From CBFFRJ01 sp965644225 (GTDB lineage Bacteria; Pseudomonadota; Gammaproteobacteria; Enterobacterales; Enterobacteriaceae): a DNA stretch of 64,000 nucleotides. The first letter of the stretch is position 1; each line of letters starts with the position of its first letter. The DNA lies in the NCBI RefSeq assembly GCF_965644225.1, contig NZ_CBFFRJ010000004.1:13857-77856 (forward strand), given 5' to 3'. Positions 14,634 to 23,551 of this stretch are shown one piece after another. The notes beneath the pieces are model-generated. The model saw only the letters and a program-made list of their open reading frames with translations. It made no database searches and was not told the DNA's origin. The position numbers and the translations under genes are program-made.

Positions 14634-16820
14634 ATGATAAAAATGGCAACTATCAAGGATATAGCAAAGCTTGCAGGGGTTTCACACGGCACGGTTTCTA
14701 ACGTTCTGAACGGACGCGGCAACGTCAGTGTGGAAAAAATTGAAGCGGTCAAACATGCCGCCCGGCAGATGGGATATCAGATCAATGCGCAGGCGCAATC
14801 GTTACGCGCCAGCAAAAATAGCGGTATCGCGCTGATCCTGCCCGATATCAATTCGGAGCAGTATTACCAGCTCTATCGCGGGCTTCAGCAGTCATTACGT
14901 CCATCCCCGGCTGAAAATCTGGATCTCTATATAACGAACGATCATCCCACTGTCGAAGTGGAGATCCTGCGCACGCTGGCGGCCAAATCCTATCAAAGCG
15001 TGGTCACCGTCTCCTGCCTTGACGACTGTGAACGTTATTACCAGACACTGCGCATACCTGCGGGGAATATTCTGTTTGTTTACCGCCATCCAGAGCGTGC
15101 GCAGGCCACATTCAGCCTCGATTTTATGCAGGCGGCCCAGGAACTGGCGACCGGGATTGCCCGCGACCAGCCAAAGCAGGTTGGCATCCTTTGCGAACCG
15201 CTCAGCCACAGCCACAGTCGGATTTTTGTCGAAAACTTTACGAGCGCGCTGGCGAAGCTCAGTCCATCAAGCCAGGTGACGACCATCGCCGCACCGTCCA
15301 GCGAATGCCACACCGCGGCTTTTGCCTTTTTTGCAGCCCAGACGCCGCAGGTTCTGGTGGCGCAAGACAGCGAAAAATGCCGTTCTCTGACCCGAGCAGC
15401 CTGGCTGGGCAGCACCAGCCCCTGTCCGACAGTCTGGTATCTGAGCGATGACGAACCGGCGATTGTCGCCGGACAACATAGCTATCAGATGGACTATGCC
15501 CGCTTAGGTCTGGAAATCGCCCGCTATCTCAAAGCCCCCTCTCCCGACGCGGGTGAAAGGCTGATCGGCAACCGCGGATTCGCGCTTAACAGGCTGGCTG
15601 AACCCGGCGCCAAGGCGGCAGGTGATACGCTGAATATGTTAATTCTGCCGAGCCCGACGACGGATGCGCTAAAAAAACTGCTGCCCCATTTTTATCGTCA
15701 GACTGGTATCAAGGTTAACCTCGCTATTTACCCCTATGATGAGGTCTTTGAGATCCTCTCCAGCCTGCATCTGCACCCCTATTACGATCTGCTGCGCATC
15801 GATATGGCCTGCTTCCCGTGGTTTGCCGAAAAAGCGCTGATCCCCCTGGCAGAGATAGACCCACAGTTACCTCCATTACTGGAAAACTTCCCGTCTGAGA
15901 TTCATCATCACTTCAGCCTGCTTGGCGATAAATCCTGGGCATTGCCCTTTGATGCCAGTACACAGCTTTTGTTCTACCGTCGCGATCTGTTTGAAGATCC
16001 CACCACCAGGCGCATGTTTTATGAGCAAACCGGCAAGGAGCTGAACATACCGCGTAGTTTTGCCGAGTTTGACGCCATTACCGCATTTTTTACCGCGATA
16101 CATCAGTCAGGTAATCCACGTCGTCCGATGGGATCATCGACCACGCTGGGCAGCTCGGGGCTGATTGCCAGTGAATATTTGCTGCGTTACTACGCGCTGG
16201 GTGGGCGACTAATCCATAAAAATAAGCCGGTTCAACTGGAGCCTGAACGCGCTATCGCCGCCCTGATGGAATACCTGCAACAGCTGACCATCACCACGAA
16301 TCTGAACAGCGAATGGTGGAATGCCTCGGTGGATCAGTTTGAGCAGGGGCAACTGGCGATGCTGATCGTGTATATGAATATGTTCAATGATGTTGCCCAC
16401 AACCCGCTATCGCCAGTTATAGGCTATGCCCCGGTGCCAGGGAACATTCCGCAAATTGGCGGTGGCTCCTTAGGTATGTCGCGCTTTAGCGAGAAGAAAA
16501 CGCAGGTTGCGCAATTTTTCCACTGGCTCTATTCAACGGAAATCACCGAACAGCTGGTGCTGCTCGGCGGCAACAGCGCCCATCGCAGCATCTGCCAGAA
16601 TCAGCGCATTATGCATCTGTATCCGTGGCTGAATATTTTGCGGGATAATCCTGGCAGCGGCATCCGCGAATCCCGTGGCCCTCAGGGACAATTATTCAAT
16701 CTTCGTCATGCGGAGATAATCATCGGCCAGGGGGTGACAAACGTGGTTAACCGGATGATGACGCCTGAACAGGCGATCGCTTACATCAATCAACGCCTGC
16801 TCAGCGAAACGCAGAACTGA
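14634..16820 (+). CDS. LacI-type regulator fused to an extracellular-solute-binding-protein domain
   Basis: The protein is 728 residues from ATG 14634, which has GGGG seven bases upstream; ATGs at 14619 and 14643 are alternatives. Residues 4-60 form a LacI helix-turn-helix (MATIKDIAKLAGVSHGTVSN) plus hinge. About 60-330 is a periplasmic-binding-type effector core. About 340-725 resembles a type 1 ABC solute-binding protein, with a start such as LNMLILPSPTTDALKKLLPH and a GGSLGMSRFSEKK segment. There is no signal peptide or membrane segment, so the second domain would sense a ligand in the cytoplasm. It faces the hydrolase-transporter-MgtC operon and probably controls it. Ordinary LacI proteins are about 330-340 residues. 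Confidence 0.82.
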   Translation: MIKMATIKDIAKLAGVSHGTVSNVLNGRGNVSVEKIEAVKHAARQMGYQINAQAQSLRASKNSGIALILPDINSEQYYQLYRGLQQSLRPSPAENLDLYITNDHPTVEVEILRTLAAKSYQSVVTVSCLDDCERYYQTLRIPAGNILFVYRHPERAQATFSLDFMQAAQELATGIARDQPKQVGILCEPLSHSHSRIFVENFTSALAKLSPSSQVTTIAAPSSECHTAAFAFFAAQTPQVLVAQDSEKCRSLTRAAWLGSTSPCPTVWYLSDDEPAIVAGQHSYQMDYARLGLEIARYLKAPSPDAGERLIGNRGFALNRLAEPGAKAAGDTLNMLILPSPTTDALKKLLPHFYRQTGIKVNLAIYPYDEVFEILSSLHLHPYYDLLRIDMACFPWFAEKALIPLAEIDPQLPPLLENFPSEIHHHFSLLGDKSWALPFDASTQLLFYRRDLFEDPTTRRMFYEQTGKELNIPRSFAEFDAITAFFTAIHQSGNPRRPMGSSTTLGSSGLIASEYLLRYYALGGRLIHKNKPVQLEPERAIAALMEYLQQLTITTNLNSEWWNASVDQFEQGQLAMLIVYMNMFNDVAHNPLSPVIGYAPVPGNIPQIGGGSLGMSRFSEKKTQVAQFFHWLYSTEITEQLVLLGGNSAHRSICQNQRIMHLYPWLNILRDNPGSGIRESRGPQGQLFNLRHAEIIIGQGVTNVVNRMMTPEQAIAYINQRLLSETQN

Positions 16821-16827
16821 GGCGTAA

Positions 16828-16859
16828 AAAAGCCGGGTGGCGATGGCGACCCGGCTTTT
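16828..16859. terminator. Bidirectional terminator between the fusion regulator and cysS
   Basis: AAAAGCCGGGT (16828-16838) pairs perfectly with ACCCGGCTTTT (16849-16859). A-run and T-run on the two sides make it usable from both directions, fitting the convergent genes. Confidence 0.85.
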
Positions 16860-16875
16860 CAGGCAAATGGATAAA

Positions 16876-18261
16876 CTACTTACGACGCCAGGTGGTGCCC
16901 TGCGCGCCGTCTTCCAGCACAATGCCCATCTCGTTAAGACGATCGCGCGCTGCATCTGCCGCCGCCCAGTCTTTCGCTTTACGCGCATCCAGACGCTGTT
17001 GGATCAGGGCTTCAATTTCCGCCACCTCGCCATCATCCGCCTGCGCGCCGCTTTGCAGGAACAGATCCGGCTCCTGCTCCAGCAGGCCAAGCACGCCGGA
17101 GAGTTTACGCAGATGAGAGGCCATCGCGTTCGCCGCCTGCGCATCTTCCGTTTTCAGGCGGTTCACTTCACGCGCCATATCAAACAGCACCGAGTAGGCT
17201 TCCGGGGTGTTGAAATCATCGTCCATCGCTTCGATGAAACGCGCTTCAAAAGCCTCGCCGCCTGCGGCAGCCACTGAGCTGTCGGTTCCGCGCAGTGCGG
17301 TGTACAGACGCTCCAGCGCGCTGCGCGCCTGCTTAAGGTTCTCTTCGCTGTAGTTCAACTGACTGCGGTAGTGACCGGACATCAGGAAGTAGCGGATCGT
17401 CTCGGCATCGTAATACTTGAGCACATCGCGCACGGTGAAGAAGTTGCCCAGCGATTTAGACATTTTCTCACGATCGATCATCACCATCCCGGAGTGCATC
17501 CAGTAGTTGACGTACTCGCCGTCGTGCGCGCAGGTGGACTGGGCGATTTCGTTTTCATGGTGCGGGAACATCAGATCCGAGCCGCCGCCGTGAATATCGA
17601 AATGGTTGCCAAGCTGTTTGCAGTTCATCGCTGAACACTCAATGTGCCAGCCAGGGCGGCCTTCGCCCCACGGTGACGGCCAGCTAGGCTCACCGGCTTT
17701 GGACATCTTCCACAGCACAAAGTCCATCGGGTTACGTTTTACATCAACCACATCAACGCGCGCACCGGCCTGTAGCTGATCCAGATCCTGGCGTGACAGC
17801 TGGCCGTAGTTCGGATCCGTCGGCACGGAGAACATCACATCGCCGTTATCGGCAACATAAGCGTGGCCACGGGCGATCAGCTGCTCAGTGATTTCAATGA
17901 TTTCGTGAATATGGTGGGTCGCGCGCGGTTCCAGATCCGGGCGCAGAATATTCAACGCATCAAAATCGTTGTGCATCTCGGCGATCATCCTGTCCACCAG
18001 GGCGACAAAGTTTTCGCCGTTCTCATTGGCACGTTTAATGATTTTGTCGTCGATATCGGTAATATTACGCACGTACTTCAGCTTGTAGCCAATAAAACGC
18101 AGGTAACGTGCGACCACATCAAAAGCAACGAAAGTACGGCCATGGCCGATATGACAGAGATCGTAAACCGTAATACCACACACGTACATGCCGACTTCCC
18201 CGGCATGGATAGGTTTGAATTCCTCTTTCTGGCGCGTCAGTGTATTAAAGATTTTTAACAT
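16876..18261 (-). CDS. cysS: Cysteinyl-tRNA synthetase
   Basis: This 461-residue protein has the E. coli length and near-identical sequence. It is a class I aminoacyl-tRNA synthetase that charges tRNA-Cys in the cytoplasm. The HIGH motif appears as CHIGHG near residues 36-41, the KMSKS loop near 266-270, and the zinc-binding cysteine of YVCGITVYD near 28 selects cysteine without editing. I start at ATG 18261 (MLKIFNT), as in E. coli, rather than four codons upstream. It is divergent from ppiB, as in E. coli. Confidence 0.97.
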   Translation of the reverse strand: MLKIFNTLTRQKEEFKPIHAGEVGMYVCGITVYDLCHIGHGRTFVAFDVVARYLRFIGYKLKYVRNITDIDDKIIKRANENGENFVALVDRMIAEMHNDFDALNILRPDLEPRATHHIHEIIEITEQLIARGHAYVADNGDVMFSVPTDPNYGQLSRQDLDQLQAGARVDVVDVKRNPMDFVLWKMSKAGEPSWPSPWGEGRPGWHIECSAMNCKQLGNHFDIHGGGSDLMFPHHENEIAQSTCAHDGEYVNYWMHSGMVMIDREKMSKSLGNFFTVRDVLKYYDAETIRYFLMSGHYRSQLNYSEENLKQARSALERLYTALRGTDSSVAAAGGEAFEARFIEAMDDDFNTPEAYSVLFDMAREVNRLKTEDAQAANAMASHLRKLSGVLGLLEQEPDLFLQSGAQADDGEVAEIEALIQQRLDARKAKDWAAADAARDRLNEMGIVLEDGAQGTTWRRK

Positions 18262-18435
18262 CGAAGATTCCATATGGGCGTGTGTGGAACGGAAAAACGC
18301 ATATATTACCCGTAATTCACTCCCGAAGCAGCACCGATTGCAAGGTGATCCAACCAGCCGGTTATGCTATAACAAGCGACTATCTCTGACCCATAATCGG
18401 GTTCGCGCACCACACTATCAGAACAGGATGCAAAA

Positions 18436-18930
18436 ATGGTTACTTTCCACACTAATCACGGCGATATCGTAATCAAAACTTTTGATGACAAAGCGCCTGA
18501 AACAGTTAAAAACTTCCTGGACTATTGCAGTGAAGGCTTTTACAACAACACCATTTTCCACCGTGTTATCAATGGTTTTATGATCCAGGGCGGCGGCTTT
18601 GAGCCGGGCATGAATCAGAAAGAGACCAAGGACACCATTAAAAACGAAGCCAACAACGGTCTGAAAAACACCCGTGGTACGCTGGCGATGGCCCGTACTC
18701 AGGCGCCACACTCCGCAACTGCGCAGTTCTTCATCAACGTGGCAGACAACGACTTCCTTAACTTCTCCGGCGAAAGCATGCAGGGTTGGGGCTACTGCGT
18801 ATTTGCAGAAGTGGTTGAAGGTATGGACGTGGTAGACAAAATCAAAGCGGTGGCAACTGGCCGCAGCGGCATGCATCAGGACGTGCCGAAAGAAGACGTT
18901 GTGATTGAAAGCGTGACCGTTAGCGAGTAA
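18436..18930 (+). CDS. ppiB: Cytoplasmic peptidyl-prolyl cis-trans isomerase B
   Basis: This 164-residue cyclophilin has no signal peptide, so it is the cytoplasmic PpiB rather than periplasmic PpiA. The catalytic arginine is in FHRVINGFMIQGG near residue 40, and the FFINVADN and GMDVVDKIK segments complete the fold. It speeds proline isomerisation during protein folding. lpxH begins three bases after its stop, so the two are cotranscribed as in E. coli. Confidence 0.97.
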   Translation: MVTFHTNHGDIVIKTFDDKAPETVKNFLDYCSEGFYNNTIFHRVINGFMIQGGGFEPGMNQKETKDTIKNEANNGLKNTRGTLAMARTQAPHSATAQFFINVADNDFLNFSGESMQGWGYCVFAEVVEGMDVVDKIKAVATGRSGMHQDVPKEDVVIESVTVSE

Positions 18931-18933
18931 TTC

Positions 18934-19656
18934 GTGGCGACACTCTTTATTGCAGACCTTCATCTGCAAACAGAAGAACCGGCGATCACCGCCGGTTTTC
19001 TGCATTTTTTGCACGGCGTCGCCCGTAAGGCGGATGCGCTCTACATTCTGGGCGATCTGTTTGAAGCCTGGATTGGCGACGACGACCCGACGCCGCTGCA
19101 CCGTGAGATTGCCAGTGCCATTAAAGCCCTGGTGGAGAGCGGCGTCCCCTGCTACTTCATCCACGGCAACCGTGATTTCCTGCTTGGCAAACGCTTTGCC
19201 CGTGAAAGCGGCATGCAGTTATTGCCGGAAGAGAAAGTGCTCGAACTCTATGGCCGCAGAGTGCTGATCATGCACGGCGACACCTTATGCACTGACGATG
19301 CCGGCTATCTGGCGTTTCGCGCCAAAGTGCACAAACCCTGGCTGCAGAAGCTGTTCCTTGCCCTGCCGCTGTTTATTCGCCAGCGTATTGCCGTGAAAAT
19401 GCGCGCAGGCAGCAAAGCCGCCAACAGCCATAAATCGCTGACCATTATGGATGTGAACCCGGATGCGGTGGTGAACGTGATGGAAAAACACCAGGTACAG
19501 TGTCTGATCCACGGTCATACCCACCGCCCCGACGTTCACGAACTGAGCATAAACCAGACGCCTGCTATTCGCGTGGTGCTCGGCGCCTGGCATACCCAGG
19601 GCTCAATGGTGAAGGTCACTGCTGATGACATCGAACTCAGCCATTTTCCCTTCTGA
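18934..19656 (+). CDS. lpxH: UDP-2,3-diacylglucosamine diphosphatase
   Basis: This 240-residue calcineurin-like metallophosphoesterase cleaves UDP-2,3-diacylglucosamine to lipid X at the inner face of the membrane, step four of lipid A synthesis. Metal ligands are visible in DLHL (residues 8-10), GD near 41, GNRD near 79, MHGD near 114 and GHTH near 195. The start is GTG, three bases after ppiB. Its last 54 bases overlap the 3' end of the convergent ABC-transporter gene. Confidence 0.96.
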   Translation: MATLFIADLHLQTEEPAITAGFLHFLHGVARKADALYILGDLFEAWIGDDDPTPLHREIASAIKALVESGVPCYFIHGNRDFLLGKRFARESGMQLLPEEKVLELYGRRVLIMHGDTLCTDDAGYLAFRAKVHKPWLQKLFLALPLFIRQRIAVKMRAGSKAANSHKSLTIMDVNPDAVVNVMEKHQVQCLIHGHTHRPDVHELSINQTPAIRVVLGAWHTQGSMVKVTADDIELSHFPF

Positions 19657-21375
19657 AAACAGGCGGTCCTGTTCCTGGACCTGCCATAACCGATGGTAAA
19701 GCCCTTCTTTTTCCAGCAGTTGCTGGTGTGTGCCCCGCTCAACAATCCGCCCGCCGTCCAGCACCAGTATCTGTGACGCATACTCGACGGTACGTAGCCG
19801 GTGGGCAATCATCAGCACGGTTTTGTCCCGCGCCAGCCGGGTTAGCGCCTGTTGCACCTGCGCCTGTGAAAGCGGGTCGAGCAGCGCGGTGGCTTCATCC
19901 AGCAGAATAACTGACGACGCCTTGAGCATCATCCGCGCAATAGAGAGACGCTGGCGCTCACCGCCAGAAAGCCGCTGCCCACCCTCACCCAGCCGGGTGT
20001 GGTAGCCCTCAGGCAACAGATGCACAAACTCGTCGCAACAGGCCTCCCGGCAGGCGGCCATCACCTGCTCATCGCTGGCCTGCGGATTGCCGATGCGCAC
20101 ATTGTCGAGCACCGAGCCATCAAACAGCTGCACCTCCTGCATCACATAGCCAAGACGCTGGTACAGCGCCCGGGCGCCGAGCTTCTCCAGCGGCACGCCG
20201 CCAAGGGAAATCGTGCCGCTATCCGGAGACCAGAAGCCCCCCAACAGGTTCAGCAAGGTGCTCTTTCCGCTGCCCGAAGTCCCTACCAGCGCAGTCACGC
20301 TGCCCTGCGGCACACGAAAGCTGATATCTTCCACCACCCGACGCTGATCGTAGCCGAAGCTGACATGGTCGAAACGGATCTCATCATCCACCGGCTGCGA
20401 ACCGTCGCCCTCTTCTGCCTGAGTGGGTTCACCCAGTAATGCTTCCAGTCGGGCGGCTGACTGACTCATGACCCGCAGCAGAGTAAACCAGGCGGCAGCG
20501 TCAAGAAGGGGGTTGATAACCTTATAGCCCACCAGCACAAACAGCAGCCAGGTTGCCGGGTCAAGCTGCCCGTCGCGCCATAGCAGCCCGGCGGTGATAA
20601 ACATCACCACTAATCCCCCTTCGGCCAGCAGGCGAAACAGCAGCACACCGCCGCCGCCCCAGCCTTCGATTCCCATACTGGCCCGGCGGATTTCGCCAAA
20701 CGTCTCATCCAGCCGCTTTAACATCACCTCCTGGCGGTTAAACAGGCGCAGGGTTCTGATGCCACTGACAAACTCCACCAGCAAACCTGAAGCCAGGGCA
20801 AAACGTTGCCCCTGCTCACGCACACCGCGCAGCAGGAAATGGATAGTGACCCACAGCAGCAGCAAACCAGGCAGCAGAGTGGCAAACAGCGCCAGCGTCA
20901 ACAGCGGATCAACAAAGAGAAGCAGCAACGCAAACAGCAGCGGTGTTGCCAGCCCGAGCACCACTTCCGGCAGCATATGGGAGAAAATATCTTCCACCCG
21001 CCGCACCTGGTCGGTCATCAGTGCCGAGGTGCTGCCAATGCGATGCCGGGCAAACCAGCCGAGCGGCAGACGACGCAGGTGCTCTGCCAGCGCCTGGCGG
21101 TATTTACCCATCAGCGCATAGCTGCCGAGGAAGCAATCCAGTTGTCCAAAGTGAGAAAAGACCAGTTGCGCCAGCAGGCAGATGCCAAGGGCAGCCCATA
21201 GCGCGCCCCAGTGCTGCCATGCGCCGCTTGCCCACTGCACGTCGCTGAGCGCCAGCCAGGCAATAAAGAAAGGCACCACCGCGAACAACTGCGCCAGAGT
21301 GCGCAGCACGATGCCCCGCAAAAACTGACGACGCCCGGCAGCGCTGTAGCGCAACAACCCATTAAGCCCCGACAT
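19603..21375 (-). CDS. ABC half-transporter, YbtQ/IrtB-like
   Basis: This 590-residue protein has an exporter-type fold: six membrane segments (to about residue 310) fused to an ATPase with Walker A GTSGSGKST, signature LSGGERQRLS and Walker B ILLDEATA. In YbtPQ and mycobacterial IrtAB this architecture works as a heterodimeric siderophore importer. The start ATG 21375 has GGAGG six bases upstream and overlaps the end of the partner gene by 14 bases; the open frame extends further upstream but without a ribosome site. Its 3' end overlaps lpxH by 54 bases. The transport direction is inferred from the siderophore gene context. Confidence 0.85.
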   Translation of the reverse strand: MSGLNGLLRYSAAGRRQFLRGIVLRTLAQLFAVVPFFIAWLALSDVQWASGAWQHWGALWAALGICLLAQLVFSHFGQLDCFLGSYALMGKYRQALAEHLRRLPLGWFARHRIGSTSALMTDQVRRVEDIFSHMLPEVVLGLATPLLFALLLLFVDPLLTLALFATLLPGLLLLWVTIHFLLRGVREQGQRFALASGLLVEFVSGIRTLRLFNRQEVMLKRLDETFGEIRRASMGIEGWGGGGVLLFRLLAEGGLVVMFITAGLLWRDGQLDPATWLLFVLVGYKVINPLLDAAAWFTLLRVMSQSAARLEALLGEPTQAEEGDGSQPVDDEIRFDHVSFGYDQRRVVEDISFRVPQGSVTALVGTSGSGKSTLLNLLGGFWSPDSGTISLGGVPLEKLGARALYQRLGYVMQEVQLFDGSVLDNVRIGNPQASDEQVMAACREACCDEFVHLLPEGYHTRLGEGGQRLSGGERQRLSIARMMLKASSVILLDEATALLDPLSQAQVQQALTRLARDKTVLMIAHRLRTVEYASQILVLDGGRIVERGTHQQLLEKEGLYHRLWQVQEQDRLFSEGKMAEFDVISSDLHH

Positions 21376-23104
21376 CTGCAGCCTCCATCTTCTCATCCCG
21401 AATATGCCAGTATTGTAAGCGGAACTGGCTATGCCAGAGCTCCCGGTACAGCGAGCTGTATTGCAAAAGCTGGGCATGGCCGCCGTCGGCCACCAGCATT
21501 CCCTTTTCCATCACCAGGATGCGATCCGCATGCTGCACGGCAAACAAGCGGTGAGCGATACTGATGACCGTCATCTGCGGGCGCGCTGCACGCAATGCCT
21601 GATAAAACGCCGCTTCGGTCAGGGCGTCGGCAAAAGCCGTGGCTTCATCGAGGATCAAAATCGGTGTGTCGGCAAGCAGCGCACGGGCAATGGCAATCCG
21701 CTGGCGTTCGCCGCCGGAAAGGCTCACACCCCGCTCGCCAACGACAGTCCCCAACCCCTGGGGAAGCGCGGCCACAAACGGACCGGCCTGGGCAATCTCC
21801 AGCGCCTGCCATAACTGCTCGTCACTGGCGTTTGGAGCGACCAGCCGCAGGTTTTCCGCCAGCGTCCCGCGAAAGATAAAGACATCCTGGCTGACCATCC
21901 CCAGAAGCCTTGCCCTGCGGGCATCCGAGAGATGACTCACCGCCGTGTCGCCCAGCAGGATCTCCCCGCCTGACGGCGGTAACAGCCCGGCAAGCAGCCA
22001 GGCAAGGGTTGACTTTCCGGCACCGGATGGCCCCACCAGCGCATAAAAACCCCCGGCCTGAAACGCTACTGACACCCCGCGCAGCACCGGTGCGCCATCG
22101 TAAGCAAAATGAAGATTATGGGTAGTGAGTGACAGGCTGGCGGGAACCGGATCGGCGTTGATCGGCGCAGGTACCTGCAATGCGGCGATACGCGCCACGC
22201 CTGCCAGCATCTCACGCACCAGAGAGCCCATAAAGGTCACCCGTAGCAATGGCTGGATCAGGCCGCTGCCAAGCAGCAGAACAAGGATCAGCTGGGGAAC
22301 ACTGAGCGTCCCCTGGCTGACACGCCAGATCCCAAGCGGCAGGAGCACAAAAATAGTGGCATTCAGCAGCACCATAAAAATGGACCAGCCCGGCACCGCC
22401 TGGCGGGTAAAACGCACCACCAGCGCGCGATACTGCTCCAGGCTGTCATCCAGCAGGCGAAAGGTGCGACTGCTCTGGCAAAAGGCCTTCATCACCGGAA
22501 TGCCGCGCACATACTCGACAATAGCCGCATTGAGTCGGGCGCTGGCGGCGTTCATCTCCACCACCCGCTCGCCCATCCCACGCATCGCTACCTTCTGGGC
22601 GATAATCGCCAGCGGCACCGTCACCAGCGAGGCCAGCGCCATCTGCCAGTCGACCCACAGCAGAAAGCCAGCGGCAACCAGCGGGCTGACCAGCGCGGCA
22701 GTAAAGTCCACGCTGTGGTGGGCAATAAAGCCTTCCATACGCTCAACATCGTTAATCACGATATTACGCAGACTGCCGGAGGAGTATGCCGACAGGCGGC
22801 TAAGGGGTAGCCGGGTCAGCCCGCGGGCCACCGACATACGCACGTCATATAACACACGAAAGGCCGCCCGGTGGCTGAACCAGCCTGCGGTCGCCAGCAG
22901 CAGATATTTGATGAGCAATGCCACCGCCAGCCAGCCGGCAAGTTGCAGCAGATTGTCCGGGTACCGGGCCGCCTGCCAGAGCAGATACCAGGGGATCAGT
23001 TCGCTAATGACCGACAGCGCGGCCAGCGCCATCGCACAGGCGACCAGCCCGCGCTGCCCGGCAATCATCGCCAGCAGGCAGCGAAACGGCGTAGAGGGAT
23101 TCAT
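21362..23104 (-). CDS. ABC half-transporter, YbtP/IrtA-like
   Basis: This 580-residue protein has six N-terminal membrane segments and a nucleotide-binding domain with Walker A GPSGAGKST near residue 365, signature LSGGERQRIAIAR near 468 and Walker B ILILDEATA near 490. It is the probable partner of the next half-transporter, together forming a YbtPQ-type inner-membrane pump that moves ferric siderophore from periplasm to cytoplasm. The start overlaps the upstream small gene as ATGA. Both halves keep complete ATPase motifs. Confidence 0.86.
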   Translation of the reverse strand: MNPSTPFRCLLAMIAGQRGLVACAMALAALSVISELIPWYLLWQAARYPDNLLQLAGWLAVALLIKYLLLATAGWFSHRAAFRVLYDVRMSVARGLTRLPLSRLSAYSSGSLRNIVINDVERMEGFIAHHSVDFTAALVSPLVAAGFLLWVDWQMALASLVTVPLAIIAQKVAMRGMGERVVEMNAASARLNAAIVEYVRGIPVMKAFCQSSRTFRLLDDSLEQYRALVVRFTRQAVPGWSIFMVLLNATIFVLLPLGIWRVSQGTLSVPQLILVLLLGSGLIQPLLRVTFMGSLVREMLAGVARIAALQVPAPINADPVPASLSLTTHNLHFAYDGAPVLRGVSVAFQAGGFYALVGPSGAGKSTLAWLLAGLLPPSGGEILLGDTAVSHLSDARRARLLGMVSQDVFIFRGTLAENLRLVAPNASDEQLWQALEIAQAGPFVAALPQGLGTVVGERGVSLSGGERQRIAIARALLADTPILILDEATAFADALTEAAFYQALRAARPQMTVISIAHRLFAVQHADRILVMEKGMLVADGGHAQLLQYSSLYRELWHSQFRLQYWHIRDEKMEAADVGA

Positions 23105-23505
23105 TGACCATCGCCTCCCGCAAGCAAGGCTTGCGCCACCTGCCCGGCTTCTTCATTGCTGGCGACCACTTTATAAGGATAGGGCGCCGCCCGCGACTGC
23201 ACATAGCGCAGGGCTTTGCGCCATAAAGAGCGACGTTTGGCTTCATCCGGCTCAACACGCACTGCGCCTTTACACCAGCGCTGCTGCTGCGCGCGGGTGT
23301 CAACCGACCATGCCCGCATCAAACGCATAAACTCTTTGGAGTCTTTTGGTTGCTCCACGCCGCAAAAGATCAGCACGAAGGGTTGCTGGCGCGTAAGGAT
23401 CTCATTAAGCGCGGCGATGTGCTCCCCGGCCACGTCATCCTCCACCCGCTCGGGTATCACGTAGTAGACCAGGGGCCAGTGTGACGAATCAATAACGTTT
23501 AGCAT
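23101..23505 (-). CDS. Unrecognised 134-residue protein in the siderophore operon
   Basis: I do not recognise this protein. It is soluble, without signal peptide or membrane segment, and alternates strands and helices (WPLVYYVIPE, then a helix, then PFVLIFCGVE), an order that would fit a small alpha/beta domain of the SpoIIAA/STAS size, but that is a guess. Two cysteines are far apart. It sits between the AraC regulator and the first half-transporter, overlapping the latter's start by four bases, so it is translated together with the transporter and probably serves the same uptake system. Confidence 0.7.
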   Translation of the reverse strand: MLNVIDSSHWPLVYYVIPERVEDDVAGEHIAALNEILTRQQPFVLIFCGVEQPKDSKEFMRLMRAWSVDTRAQQQRWCKGAVRVEPDEAKRRSLWRKALRYVQSRAAPYPYKVVASNEEAGQVAQALLAGGDGQ

Positions 23506-23551
23506 CTGCGGTTCCTGTAACTGACTGAAAGAAAGCGCGATGCAGTGACGC

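Noticed and set aside
22125..23330. A 401-codon open frame on the plus strand
   Set aside because: Antisense to the YbtP-like transporter gene, Ser/Arg/Thr-rich without recognisable domains.
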